Assembly: GCA_022559845.1 (NCBI GenBank)
Contig: CM040126.1
Span: 45,812,458-45,876,457, forward strand
DNA length: 64,000 nucleotides
DNA from: Amorphophallus konjac
Taxonomy: Eukaryota > Streptophyta > Magnoliopsida > Alismatales > Araceae
Direction of reading: 5' to 3'
The position numbers were made by a program, and so were the translations under genes. Shown here piece after piece: positions 32,433 through 44,712 of the stretch (within the stretch, counting starts at the first letter, position 1; each line of letters starts with the position of its first letter). Under the pieces are notes generated by a model. That model searched no databases. It worked only from the letters and a program-made list of their open reading frames with translations, and was not told the DNA's origin.

Positions 32433-34503
32433 TGATGCGGGACGAGACCACGGACACGACAAGCTCGTGACTGTCCCTTGACGAGGGAAGCGTCGGACGT
32501 GCGCGGTTGAGAAACCGGCAAGAGGTAGGGTGGTCAGCTCTCTCTTTCGTGCCCGGATCGGGTCACGAGACGGTAACGCTCTCTCTCGCAGCAGCGGTGA
32601 TATAAATAGAAAGCGAGCTAATTACCCTATCATGCTCTCTAGCAGCGGCATAAACAAGCATATATCAAATGAAGCAAAATGCCAAGTAAGGGAGCGAATG
32701 CGATACCTCCACGCGCTCGGCGTGGGGAAGACGGACCCGGCCGAAAACTCGTACTCCCGGGAAACTTAACACACAGTAATTACAGCAATGGGAACATGCC
32801 CACTCCACGCAGGGAGGTAAAGGGCTATACAAATGGGCCCGGGAGGACCGAATTCAGGTTGACGGGCAGCTTCGGGTGTTGATTCGGCTACACGCGTGTT
32901 CACGACCGTGGGGCCCACGTGCTGTCCGGAGGGGCCGTGTGGGACCTGGTGGTACCGCTATAGTGGAGACACTTGGAGAAGTGCTCCCCGGGCTGGCGGC
33001 AAGCTGGTTCATCGGCCGGAGGCCGGGCGGCTCCGTTCGGCACCGGTCGGAAAAATCGATCGGAAATCTGCCAGTTCTGTATTTCAGCGCGCGCTCCGGT
33101 AAAAACGGAAGCTGCGATCAGCACCGGTGTCGGAATGCGACGAGATTAGAGCCGTTGGAAAGCTACTTCGAAGTACTACAATCTAGTGGCATTCAGAAAA
33201 ATTCACCAGATTTGTACTTTATGTTGGCGAATTTTATTTACTGCTGTTGTACAGTAACCGAAGACTCAGATCTGCAGATAACTTCCCTGTTGATTGCCTT
33301 TGACCGTGACGTAGATGTCCGAATTTGAAGATCTGTTCTTCATCAGGGTTGTAGGAAATTGAACAAGGAAACCAGGACTATTTTTGGATTTGGATTTGGA
33401 GCTGGTGATGATTTGTTCGGATTTTGGAAGTGGAGGGTGGTCGGATCTGGGATCTGACTAAAAATACTGTATCATAGGAAGAACATGAATTTTTAAAAAT
33501 AGCTAGAAGGCTGATAAAAAATTAAGAAAATGTGTAGAGGTAGAGGGTGATGGAAAGAACTCCCAGTAAAATTGGGAGGGCTTGGATAAATCAAAAAAAT
33601 GGTCGGAGGGGGAGAATTCAGAGGTTCTGTCACTGTAGATAGAAACCTGGCAGATCTGGGATGACAGGTTGGACGAAAATATAAAAATACTAAAAGATGG
33701 AATTTTGGAGTGAAAATTTAAGTGAATCTTGGGATGCAAGGGATGAACACACCATAAAACATTCAGATCAATCAAAGCTCGTGGTTGAGACAGACAATTC
33801 GTGGAAGCTGCTGTGGTCGGATGAAGATAGAACTGCAGAGGCGGCTCGATGGCGGCGTGATGGCGGCACGAACGCCGGCGGCGGCGGCACCGATGATCAC
33901 CGGAGATAGAGGGGAGGGGATTGAAGATAGAACCACTCTAGAATTTGGGGTTGGAGAAGGAAGAACACCAGGGGAGAGAGGGAGAGAGGGCACACCCTTC
34001 TTGCTTCAAGTAATTTTAACATAATTTCTTCATTAATCTCTAATGACACTATACATAGGCTTATATAGAAAATGGCAAGGGGTGGGGGGCTGGGAATTTC
34101 ATGGGAAATAAGTTGTTTTCTTCCCCCATGTGGTCAAAACTCAAAAAAAATAAATTACATATGAATGGAGCACTCCTTTGACTAGGTAGGTAAGGTAGGT
34201 GGCCAACCTTTGAAATTTTAACCCCTTTGTCTCCCATGTGGTCAATTAGCATTCAAACCTTCTAGATGGCCACCTAGGATGGTTGACCAGCCCCACATGG
34301 ATGAGGTGGACCAATGGGGAAGGGGAGGGGGCCCCCTAACTGGACCTACTATACATTTGCACAAAAACCCACACAATCCTAGGGAATGACACATTGGCTT
34401 ACAAAGCCTTACAATTGTACATATACTTTCCCAAGGATATAAAAGTAAATAAAAGGACTCAAATGTAAAAATAAAAGTTAATGCTCGGCGTCGATTCCCA
34501 TCA
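32433..34503 (-). repeat. Family A copy 2, LTR 3 (right, 5')
   Basis: TGATGCGGGACG...TTCCCATCA, followed directly by the ACATG duplication. It contains the TATA box and small ORF core (33772-33993) as in the other LTRs. Confidence 0.93.
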
Positions 34504-35513
34504 ACATGCATCGACCTTGGTCTCTCATATGCATGCTTAGACGTGTGCTTTATATGCATAGACTTGACTCTTTATGTCAATGGGTTGTGAAAGTTTAATT
34601 TTGCATTGGAACTGATTTTTGGATTGAGGAAAACTGAACTTGATTCAATTGTGCCTTTTGCAGGATTAATATTGATGGTAGACATCTTGAATATCACAAT
34701 GAAAGCATGGTAATATCCTTCTAATATTGAGTTGGGAAAAATGGTTTTTCAAAGTGCCTTCATGCTTATTTTTCATGGTCTTTTTGAGGTTGTCTTTTGC
34801 TCATTTAGCTTCCTATATACCTTAATACCCTAGCTTGATTGGTGTTTTAAGACCTTCCAATGCATGTTTTTCACTTGGCTAAATCAAGTTTTCAAATGGG
34901 GTTGAAGGTTTTACAGATTGCATTGAACTGCCCTTAACTGTTTTTGGACTGAACTTGTAATTCATGAGTGGGTTGATTTAATTCAATTTGGAAGTGGTTT
35001 GCTTAAATCACATTTGATATGTGAGTTTATGAAGAATTCGGTTTGAAAATCCATGAATCACTCATATGTAATATTGCACTTCAATATATTAATATGTAGG
35101 TTGAAGGAATTATCCATATGTTATATGGCTATTCATATTGAGTTGGATTGAATTTGCATTTAATATGTGATTTAATTGAATGAATTTGGAAATGGGTTCT
35201 CCAAGCTTAGGACTAAATCAATGGTAGATATGTTCTGCTGAATCTCATATCTGGTGTCAATGTATAAATATTTGCCATGTTAGCTTGAGGTGTGAATGAC
35301 ATAATGCAAGATAATTGTTCTTATCAATTGCATTGGTGAAATTAAGTGAGCTTCTAATGTTGTAGGTTTCTTAAATGTTCACAAATCTTGAAGTCATGGT
35401 AAGAATGTATTTTTGATGTATTTCCATGTGGCTAAATTAGGTTTATTTCATACCCCATGGCATTGGACTTAATTGGGCTGCATTAGGCCATATTCTGTTT
35501 CTGCACTGCAAGA

Positions 35514-35736
35514 GTCGACTCCTTGAGTCGACTCTTGGTGCCTGGGGTCGGCGTTTAAAGTAGACAGAACACTCACTGAAGAGTGTCGACTCAAGGAGTC
35601 GACACTTTCAGGAAGGGTTGTTCTATTCATCGTAAAACAGAACTGCTGGTGAAAAGAGTCGACTCTTTCAACTTGAGTCCTATTTTTTTTAACGGGACAG
35701 AATGGGTTGAAGAAAGTGTCGACTCCTTGAGTCGAC
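35514..35736. repeat. GTCGAC pairs 13 bp apart in the solo LTR
   Basis: The pairs are at 35514/35527, 35585/35598 and 35718/35731, each offset exactly 13 bp. A single site lies at 35658. CAGAA stands exactly 20 bp upstream of GTCGAC at 35565, 35638 and 35698. The 35585 and 35718 units are near-perfect inverted repeats (GTGTCGACTC...GAGTCGACAC). Confidence 0.92.
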
Positions 35737-36892
35737 ACTTCTTCTGGGCGACCCGAGTCAGGTCTGCCGTTTTGGTTTCGAAACCCATTATTTGTGATCC
35801 ATTTGGCTTGGGTTTTTACACCCTTATCCTTAGGGTTTCTACCCTTGATTGGGTGTGGTTCTAAGAGGTTTTCCCATGGGCTTTAATGTCTTTATGCATT
35901 GCTTTTCCTTGGGTATTTAGGTCCTACGATCTCCATCGAAGGAGGCAATCCTCTTGGGCTAATAGTGTTCTATCTGTTCTTGCAGGTGAAGGAGGACGAG
36001 CTGGAGGGTTGCTCCATCACTGGAGGAAGGAGAATGCCGCTGTAGACGCCATCCACGAGCTGCCACTCCGATCTGTAGCTCGTCTTGCTGTTCATCGTCG
36101 AGTTCTTGTCTTGGGCGGTCTTTACAACGCTGGGCTCTTCCAACTCCGAGAATCATACTCCAAATGCTCCCTACCATTGCTATCTACGGGATTCACTGTG
36201 GATTTAAGGGGGAATCTTTAATCTCTCATTTCCATCCTTTTATTTGAACATAGATTAATATTTTGGGTGATCATTGTATATTCTTCTATTTTTTTAAATT
36301 GAGAATACTTGTGTGTGAAGAAGGAGCTGTGTCTCCGTGTGGTTTTTGTGTCCGGCGTGTGTTCCCCGACTGTGTGTGAGTGAGTGCTACGGTGGCAGCG
36401 TTTTGGGGCTAGGCCCCGTGTGTGTATTACTGCGGAAGCAGCGTGTGTGGTGTTGGGGCTCGTCCCCGTGGTTGCTACTTTTGTAGCGTGGTAGTGAAGC
36501 CTCACCGGGTTCGGTGAGGGGTGGACGTAGGGAGCCCGTCGTGGTCCCGAACCACCTAAAAATCTTTGTGTCCATTGTGAATGCATGTGTGATTGTCAAT
36601 TTCATCTACCTCCTTTCACAGTTCATTTGATAGGTTTTTATTCACTACACCTCTACACATCGCTTCATCCGCTATCTGTGTTAGCCATAGATTTAACTGT
36701 TCTTGGCATTGATAATCCGTGTGAGATCGAAAAGATCGAGTGAACCTAAATCTCACTTCAGTTTAGGCTTATCAACGTAGTTAATTTTATTTTCGCTGTG
36801 TTTAGTCTAGAAAGTTTTTAAAATCCGCCATCTCGACTGGGGATAATTCAACCCCCCTTCTTGTCCGCCATCTATTCTGGGCCAACAGAGGC

Positions 36893-37259
36893 TCACCCAT
36901 GTGTTTTCAGGTGAGGCGAGGTTGGCAGGGAGCGCGTCAGAGGTTCAACGTGGTTCTAATAGCTAGGGCTAGTTGCCAGTTACCAGAGTCAGGGTATGCC
37001 CGCGTACTTGTACTTTTCTTCCTGTTGACTGTACTTATTTTTGGACATGAGATACTCTGGACCTTGTAGCTGTTTAATATGTACTTGTTTAATTCCATGC
37101 ATTTTATTTAGTTCATTGTGCTATCTCTGCAATTATTTTAGATTCTCTTGTATCCTCACACCATCCTTTAACCCTTTCGAGTCTTCAGGCTCATGGGTGG
37201 CGGGCCGAGGTTCGAGAGATGCTGGTTCCTTTCCGATACTCGCATCTCGGGTTGTTACA
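36893..37259 (+). repeat. Gypsy LTR, segment 3 of 3 (LTR 3' end)
   Basis: Ends CGGGTTGTTACA two bases before the PBS. Non-coding. Confidence 0.8.
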
Positions 37260-37261
37260 GT

Positions 37262-37273
37262 TGGTATCAGAGC
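37262..37273 (+). promoter_or_regulatory. Gypsy primer binding site (tRNA-iMet)
   Basis: TGGTATCAGAGC lies just after the LTR end and is complementary to the initiator tRNA-Met 3' end. It fixes the element's orientation as +. Confidence 0.92.
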
Positions 37274-37412
37274 GGGGTTGTGGAGATACATAAGAACCTG
37301 AGATGATTGTAGTGGTCCAGAAGGTCCATGAATGTCCTGTACCGTCGGCGACTGGCTTAGGGCACTGTGTGTTTTATTGATTCCGTTGGTTATTTTCTTG
37401 TTAATAGGGGTT

Positions 37413-38455
37413 ATGGCACCGAGAAGGAGGACTTGTTCCCAGCAGGGAGAGTCAGGTGAGGGTCAGGAAGGGCAGCGTAGAGCAATGCTTCCGGAAGACG
37501 CGGCTAGAGAGGCGAGGATTCCTGGAGCATAAGAGTTCATCAGGGGCTTGTATCAGTATGTTCTTTAGCAGCAAGGGGGTGAAGCTGGCAAGGGCTCGTC
37601 ATCTCGGGGTGGTCGTGGTCGTGTGCTGAAGGAGTTCTTGCAGTCCCAACCACCCCCTTTCAACGAGCAGTCAGATCCTGAGGCGGCTCGAGAGTGGCTG
37701 GATGACATGGAGAGGATATTCAGCTCTATGGAGTGTGCTGAGGAAGAGAAGGTGATGTTGGCCTGCCATCGGTTGCAGGGATCAACTCGGACCTGGTGGG
37801 CGGCAGAGTGGGGAGCAGTGTTCCAGTCTCGTCCCCTTCGGCAGGTAGCATGACGGGAGTTCATCATGGCTTTTGAGCGTGCTTTTGGTCCGTCCTTCCT
37901 CAGATCGCAGAGGATGCACCAGTTCCTAGAGTTGACCCAGGGGGATATGACAGTGATGCAGTACCGATCCAGGTTTATTGAGCTGGGCCGTTATGCGCCA
38001 CTCATCATGGTAGATGAGGAGTTGAAGACCCAGCAATTTGTCAGGGGTTTGAGGCCAGAGCTGAGGCACCCCCTGATTGTGTCATGTATGGCCAACCTGG
38101 AGACAACTTGCAGAGCAGCAGCAGCGTTAGAGGAGGATTTGCAGAGGACTCGAGGATAGGGCAGTGCCGGTCAGACGCAGATGTGTCTTAGTCAGTCGAC
38201 GATCGTGCAGTAGCAGAGTACTATCCAGCCCTTAGCAGGCAGCGTAGGGGCATCTCTGTCCGTAGCGTCATCAGTAGAGTCATCAGTAGATTTGGCTTTC
38301 TTTGGGTCAAAGCTTAAGAAGCTGTTCAAGAATGTGGGTTTTGGTAGGAGGCGTTAGGATCGCAGAGATCAGGGGCAGGTATCGGCGGGCACTGTTCAGC
38401 AGCCCACACCATACCAACGTCAGGGTTCAGTGAGTGGTTCTAGTCGCACGTGTCA
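37413..38455 (+). pseudogene. gag: Gypsy gag (5' part), nonsense-riddled
   Basis: The ATG at 37413 opens MAPRRR. Three open stretches (to 37532, 37623-37853, 37866-38159) share one frame. The retrotransposon gag domain is recognisable in REWLDDMERIFSSM, CAEEEKVMLACHRLQG, FIELGRYAPL and FVRGLRPELRHPLI. Most stops are explained by CAG to TAG or CGA to TGA changes (for example 37854, 38160, 38358). The frame is cut by the Athila-like insertion inside the region leading to the zinc knuckle and resumes at 62163. Not functional. Confidence 0.85.
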
Positions 38456-40420
38456 TGATAACACGAAAGTTCGTTGTTTAAAACACGCGTATCAATCTTA
38501 AAAATTCCAACTCGCACTAGATGAAAGAGAGACGTAATATGGTGGCGAGAAGGGTTGAATCCACAGGGAAGAAGAGATTTTTAGAGTTAAGAACCTTGGA
38601 GTCCTTTAGAAAACACTTGTGATTTTTCTCTGCTTAAAGAAAATAGTAAAATGATGAACCAACCAAACACTTAATTAAAAACACCTATGACTATGAGCCT
38701 ATGCCATTAAAAATAATTGCATAACATTGAGAAGAAGAGGTAGAAGAAGTAGGAATGGTAGAAGATCAAAAACTAGATCAAAAGAATAACTTCTTTTATT
38801 AACTTAAAAGAAAGAGTACATGAAGTGCAAGATAAGCTTACAATAAAGATGTGACGAGATTACAATGAAGTAAAATGAAACTAAAGAAATAACAAAAAGA
38901 GGAGCCTGAGGTGTGAAGATGGTAGTAGCAATGGTGATGAGGCCGTCATCTCCTCCTCGCAGAGCCTTGGAGAGGATCGCTCCGCCTTGAAAGAGATCAC
39001 CGTGGAATGAGGTGGATGAAGAAGCCGTCGTCGTCCACGTCACAAGCCTTGGAACGTCGCCCGCCTTGGTGTGCACGCCACCATGAAAGGAGAGTTGTGG
39101 AGGACAAACGTTGGAGAGAAATATATAGACGAATGTGGAAGGGTTTATGTAGAGATGAAGAAGAAAGAAGATGAGAGAGTAAAACAGTGGGAAAATAAAT
39201 ATAACGAGTAAACGAAGAAGAATTAGAGAAAGTGGTAGAAGAAGAAAATCTAGATCTACAAAAGAGGAAGAACTTTGGTGAAGAACTCAGAGAGAAAAGA
39301 AAAGTGGAAGAGCTTCAAACGGAGGAAGAACAAAGTGTAGTGCCTCGGATGAACAGTATAAATACATGACAACACCTTAAAAAAAAGGTTATAACTTAAA
39401 AAGTGTATAGAATTAGAAGATGGTTTAGAAGAAGAAGTTGAAGATATTTTAAAAACAAAGAACTTTTATGAAGAATGTAAGAGGATAAAATGACTAGAAG
39501 GGTGAGAAACAAGTGAAATAATAGAGAGAAATACTGGTTCACAGATGAACATGATAGCACAGTGAAAAATACGAAATAACTTGAAAATCGGAAGGAACTG
39601 TAAGATGAGACAGAAGAAGAAGTTGTAGAGGACGTAACAACAAAGAACTTTCATGAATAAAGAAAGAGGAGAAAATGAACTTACGTGAGAGAAATCGGCG
39701 ACCTAAGAAGATGTTAGAGGGAGAGAAAAATGCCAAAGGAAGAACTCTCCTCCTCCTCCTTGTCATGGGCTATTTATAGGGAAAGTTGGATAGATGGAAG
39801 GTGGAGATTGTATCAAAAGGAGATGGATGGCTGGGATTTAGGTAGAATATGATCCATGGGGAAGAGGAAAAGGAGGTGAGTACACCCTCCTTGGGCTTTG
39901 GACAACCCCCTTCCCAAGACTCATCATTCCTCTCCTTTATTTCAAACTTTGAATTCAATTTTTTCTCCAACCAAGATGTGTGCTTCTTCTCCTCTATTTC
40001 AAACTTCAAATTTTCTTTTCCCTCCAACCAAAATATTTTGAGTTATCTTTTCACTCCAACCAAAATATGTGTCTTTTTTTGTTTGACTTGGTCAAAGTGG
40101 TGATGACAATTTTGCCCCCAGCTTCTCTTACAATTACCTTCAGTGTCCTGAACACACATAATTACAATTTAGTCTATAAAAATTATCATAATGTGCACAT
40201 AAATCTTAAATGCTCATGATTAATTATGCAATGGAGAATTAATGCTCATGGCCCTCAACTTTAATTCATTAAATAATATCACCAAATTAATCAATTTGCA
40301 TGAAATATCCAATTTAGATGTAAAGTTGAGATTAACGATGGGACATGCATAATTATCTAATTATATGCACATAAAATGGTGTACATGTGATGAATTACCA
40401 TAAAAAATGGACACTTATCA
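38456..40420 (-). repeat. Athila-like left (3') LTR, 1965 bp
   Basis: TGATAACACG...GGACACTTATCA. The sense TATAAATA box is at 39771-39778 in CTATAAATAGC. It differs from the right LTR at scattered positions, a few percent by eye. Open frames inside are not genes. Confidence 0.92.
39771..39778 (-). promoter_or_regulatory. TATA box in Athila-like LTR
   Basis: CTATAAATAGC is a near-consensus plant TATA box. The promoter copy in the 5' LTR is at 61507-61514. Confidence 0.7.
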
Positions 40421-41630
40421 CACCCCCCAACTTACTCATTGCTAGTCCCTTAGCAATGCAAATAAATTGAAATTTAGGACTAACAAGAGTTTATAAAATT
40501 CAAACTCTCATATCTAGCTCTCCCTTCATAGAATCAACTAAAGATTAAGAATCTAGAATCATTAATACACACTAGATTTATGTAGGAACTACATGATCAA
40601 GAATTCAAATCAAAGTTCAATAGCACTTGTGCATATGTAACTGCCAAATTCACAGCTTAGATAATTGCATCCCTCATTCGCTATTCCAAGCAAATGCCTT
40701 TCAACCCTGCACCTCTTAGATTAGAGCATTAAGTATATTAACTTTTTATCTGTCTTATTGCTTTATCCCTTTGGGATCTTTTATACCACACATGATGCTG
40801 CACTACCCTTCACTGCTCAACGCGAACCTCGACTCTTGCCTTAGGAGAAGCAGGCCCAGTTTCACAGATCAAGGTTCCCTTTTCTGTTTTACGCGAACCT
40901 CAACACATCTTAGGTGAAGTAGGCACGGTTACTAAGACTAGGGGAATTTTTCATGGTGTGTTTTTTTTTCTCTCTTTTTTTGTACCATTACGCTTATTTG
41001 ATAGATAATTTGGCAGAAAGCTTTGTAAAAAGATCTCTTTTCTTAAGAAGTGCAGAATATCAGACAACATATCAAAAATAGCAGAGAGCTTGTCTTGCTT
41101 GTTTCATTAGTGTGCAACATGAAATTTTTTTTTCAAAGTGCACATGAACTTTAAAGGGATTCTTATATCAGTTTTCCATGGCTAGATTGACTAAATTTTC
41201 CATCATCCTTTTCTCTAGTCTTTTCTAATCCAGAATTACTTTTAATTTAAGCATGAATCATGAAACTCAAAATGGGGTTTACATCTCTCTTCTTTCATGC
41301 AACGATAACATGCAAGACAGAACTCCTATCAGGTTGTACTATATACATCATGAAATTTTCTCTCTCCCCCCCTAACTTGAATGACATTATCCTCAATGGC
41401 ATGTAGAATATATGAACAGGACAATGCATACATGAATGCTTGGGAAGGAAAGGTACAACCTGGGGTGCGCAGACGTGGCTATTTTGGCACGCAGCTTTTC
41501 GAACGACTTCTTCCAGCTCCTACAAACAAAAATGAAAATGACTCACTAGATTTTTGAAGAGAAATGGTTGGGTTGCCTCCCAACAAGCGCTAAGTTTAAC
41601 GTCTTCAGGCAGACGACATTCTTGTATTTA
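40421..41630. other. Athila-like non-coding region between pol and 3' LTR
   Basis: The purine tract lies next to the LTR (AGTTGGGGGGTG in sense). At 40821-40936 is an imperfect ~72-bp direct duplication sharing ACGCGAACCTC, CTTAGG.GAAG and AGGC. A T-run with TCTCT follows at ~40966-40982. Athila elements often carry an env-like ORF here, and I see none. Confidence 0.6.
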
Positions 41631-44600
41631 TCATGGGTCACTCAGTGAGATTGATTCCTTTGATGGAAGTTGTGTGTTCTCCAAGTAGAGTTTGAGACGT
41701 TGACCATTGACAGTGAAAATTTGACCATTTTTAGGATCTAGAATTTTAACAGCACCATGATCAAAGGCTTTGAGCACAACAAATGGTCCATCCCATCTAG
41801 ACTTTAATTTTCCGGGGAGTAAGCACAACCTTGAATTAAAGAGCCAAACTTTTTGATCAGGTTGAAATGATTTTCTCACAATGTGTTTATCATGGAAAAC
41901 TTTGGTCTTGGCTTTGTAAATCTTGGCATTTTCATAGGCATCATTTCTCAACTCCTCTAACTCATTTAGTTGTAGGGCCCTATGAGATCCGACTTAAGCT
42001 AAGTCAAAATTGAATTGCTTAATTACCCAATAGGCCCTATGCTCAAGCTCAACAGGTAAGTGACAAGCTTTTCCAAAGATGAACCTATATGGAGACATTC
42101 CAATGGAGGTTTTGTATGCTGTCCGATAGGCCCAAAGAGCGTCATCCAATCTTTCGGACCAATCCTTCCTATCGGGCCTAATAGATTTCTGTAGGATATT
42201 TTTGATCTCCCTGTTGGATGTCTCCACTTGGCCACTTGTTTGGGGGTGATAGGGGGTGACAATCCTATGAGTGATCCCATATTTCCCAAGAAGAGCTCGG
42301 AATTAGACATTAGTGAAATGAGAACCTCCATCACTAATGATCACCCTCGGACATCCGAACCTTGAAAATATATTCTTTCGGACAAACTTCATGACAACTT
42401 TGTGATCATTAGTTCGGGTGGCAATGGCTTTAATCCATTTAGACACATAGTCGACTGTCACAAGAATGTACTCATGTCCGAATGATGGCGGAAAGGGCCC
42501 CATAAAATCAATTCCCCAAACATCAAAGATTTCGACCACTAGAATGGGGTTGAGTGGCATCATATCGCGTTTGCTCATATTTTCAATGGCTTGACACCTA
42601 AGACAAGTCTTGCTAAATTCATAGGCGTCTTTGAAGAGAGTGGGCCAGAAGAATCCACTTTGCAACACTTTGGCGGCTGTTTTCTTTCCCGCGAAGTGTC
42701 TCCCACAAGGTAGAGTGTGACAAAAATTCAGGACGCTTTGTTGTTCTTCCTCGGGGACACACCTCCTAATTATTTGATATGGACCTACGTGGAATAATTC
42801 AGGATCTTCCCATAAATAGTGTTTGATTTTGGCAAAGAAATGTTCGTTTTCATGTTTAGACCACCCATTAGGAATTTATCCCACAGCTAAGTAGTTGACA
42901 ATATCTGTGAACTATGGGAGTTGACTATGGGTGATGGACAAGAGGTGTTCATCTGAAAATGAATCTTGCAAATGAGCATTATCAATTGTGAGAATCCGAG
43001 AAAGATGATCGGCAACTTTATTCTCAGAACCTTTTTTGTCTCGGATCTCAAGATCAAATTCTTGAAGTAGGAGGATCCACTTAATGAGTTTAGGTTTGGC
43101 ATCCTTCTTAGAGAACAAACATTTGAGAGCTGAGTGATCAGAGTACACAATGACTTTTACCCCTAAGAGATATGATCAAAAATTTTCAAGGGCAAAGACA
43201 ACAGTTAACAGCTCCTTTTCCGTGGTGGTGTAGTTAAGCTGAGCATCGGCGAGGGTGCGACTTGCATAATATATCACCACCGGACACTTGTCAATTCTTT
43301 TACCTAGAACTACCCCGATAGCATAGTCGGAGGCATCACACATGATTTCAAAAGGCAAAGACCAATTAGGAGATTGGAGAATGGGTGCCTTGGTCAAAGC
43401 CTCTTTAAGGGTTTTGAAAGCCTCAAGGCAGGCAGCATCTAAATGGAATGGAGTGTCTTTGGCCAAGAGAAGAGTTAACGGGCGGACAATCTTAGAAAAG
43501 TTACTTATGAACTAGTGGTAAAAACCGGCATGGCCGAGGAATGAACGAATTTGCCTCACAGAGGTCAGAGGAGGGAGATTAGAAATAAGGTCGATCTTGG
43601 CTTTATCCACCTCTATACCCCATTCGGACACAATATGGCCCAAAACTATGCCCTCTTGAACCATGAAGTGACTCTTTTCCCAACTAAGAACAAGGTTGGT
43701 TTCAATACATCTTGCAAGCACTTTCTTCAAATTTTCTAAGTAATTTTCAAATGACTCTCCAAACATAGAAAAATCATCCATAAAGATCTCCAAGAATTCT
43801 CCTACCATATCAGAGAAAATTGCCATCATGCACCTTTGAAAAGTGGCCGGTGTGTTGCAAAGATCGAATGGCATTCTCCGAAAGGCAAATGTTCTATATG
43901 GGCAAGTGAATGTGGTCTTCTCTTGGTCTTTCGGATAAATGGCCACTTGATTGTACCCAGAATATCCATCTAGGAAATAAAAATATCTTTGGCTCACCAA
44001 TTTCTCTAGAATTTGGTCAATAAAGGGGAGTGGAAAGTGGTCCTTTTTGGTCATGACATTGAGTTTCCTATAATCGATGCACACTCTCCATCCCGTGGTG
44101 GGCCTAGTGGGCACATCTTCTCCTTGTTCATTTTGGACCACGGTGAGTCCCGATTTCTTAGGAACCACTTGAGTGGGACTCACCCATTGGCTATCCTATA
44201 TAGGATAAATAATTCCCGCATCGAGCCATTTGACAACCTCCTTCTTCACCACCTCCTTCATGTTCGGGTTCAACCTCCTTTGCATTTCCCGACTAGGTTT
44301 GGCGTTGTCCTCTATGTAAATGTGATGCATGCAAATAGACGGACTTATCCCCTTAAGATCGGCCACTGTCCAACCTATGGTACCCTTGTGAGTCCTAAGG
44401 ACTTCTAGGAGAAGTGTTTCTTGGGTAGGGGCAAGATTGGAAGCTAAGATAACAGGAAGGGTTTGATCGGGGCCTAGGAATGCATATTTGAGGGAGTCTG
44501 GAAGGGGCTTAAGCTCAAGTTTAGGAGGGCTTTCAAGTGATGGAAGGGCTGGTTCATCTAGTAAAGCTGGAAGTGGTTCAACCTTATGCCAAATGCTACT

Positions 44601-44712
44601 ATGATGAGGGGAATCTTGAAGAGCATTGGCCTCCCTTACTTGACCCATACCTAGATCATTCTCAATAAGTTCATCGTAGATGTCTATGAAGTGGCATTCT
44701 TCATCTAGGTCC
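41631..44712 (-). pseudogene. pol: Athila-like pol: RT, RNase H, integrase (nonsense-interrupted)
   Basis: RT lies at about 44240-43510 (WRVCIDYRKLN, LDGYSGYNQ, active site FMDD in IFMDDFSMFG). RNase H lies at about 43350-43000 ([33 protein letters not shown]). Integrase lies at about 42700-41990 (zinc part C-x2-C, DFMGPF, SDGGSHF, a D-D-E core) with a C-terminal [12 protein letters not shown] module near 41800. Stops at 44196, 43512, 43176, 42912, 42876, 42303 and 41994 are mostly explained by CAA/CAG to TAA/TAG, CGA to TGA or TGG to TAG. All pieces share one frame. Truncated at 44712 by Copia-2, and the protease and gag are at 56615-59102. Not functional. Confidence 0.88.

Larger units (their letters stand above)
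24217..34503 (-). mobile_element. Family A copy 2: tandem element, LTR-internal-LTR-internal-LTR
   Basis: There are three LTRs (24217-26286, 28324-30394, 32433-34503; 2070, 2071 and 2071 bp) and two internal regions (2037 and 2038 bp). One exact ACATG duplication sits outside the whole array (24212-24216 and 34504-34508), with none at the inner junctions. PBS copies lie at 28309-28320 and 32418-32429. This structure is expected from unequal recombination between LTRs of sister or allelic copies of one insertion. The right internal region keeps an open ORF and the left one is broken. No RT or integrase is present. Confidence 0.93.
23626..36887 (+). mobile_element. Copia-type solo LTR (about 2.97 kb), split by family A copy 2
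   Basis: The ends TGTTGGGTTCG...GGGCCAACA are flanked by exact GAGGC duplications (23621-23625 and 36888-36892), and the gypsy LTR rejoins across it. The two parts are 23626-24216 and 34504-36887, joined through the ACATG duplication of the inner insertion. The final stretch (TTCAACCCCCCTTCTTG) is typical of copia LTR 3' ends read on +. There is no internal region, PBS or ORF family, hence a solo LTR. The longest open frame (35886-36221) has no recognisable content. Confidence 0.85.

Noticed and set aside
35886..36221. 111-codon + frame in the solo LTR
   Set aside because: No domain, lies within an LTR, and the minus strand is also partly open.
38804..39076. 90-codon minus frame also present at 60539-60811
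   Set aside because: It lies in the Athila-like LTR, contains no recognisable domain, and is kept only because the two LTRs are homologous.
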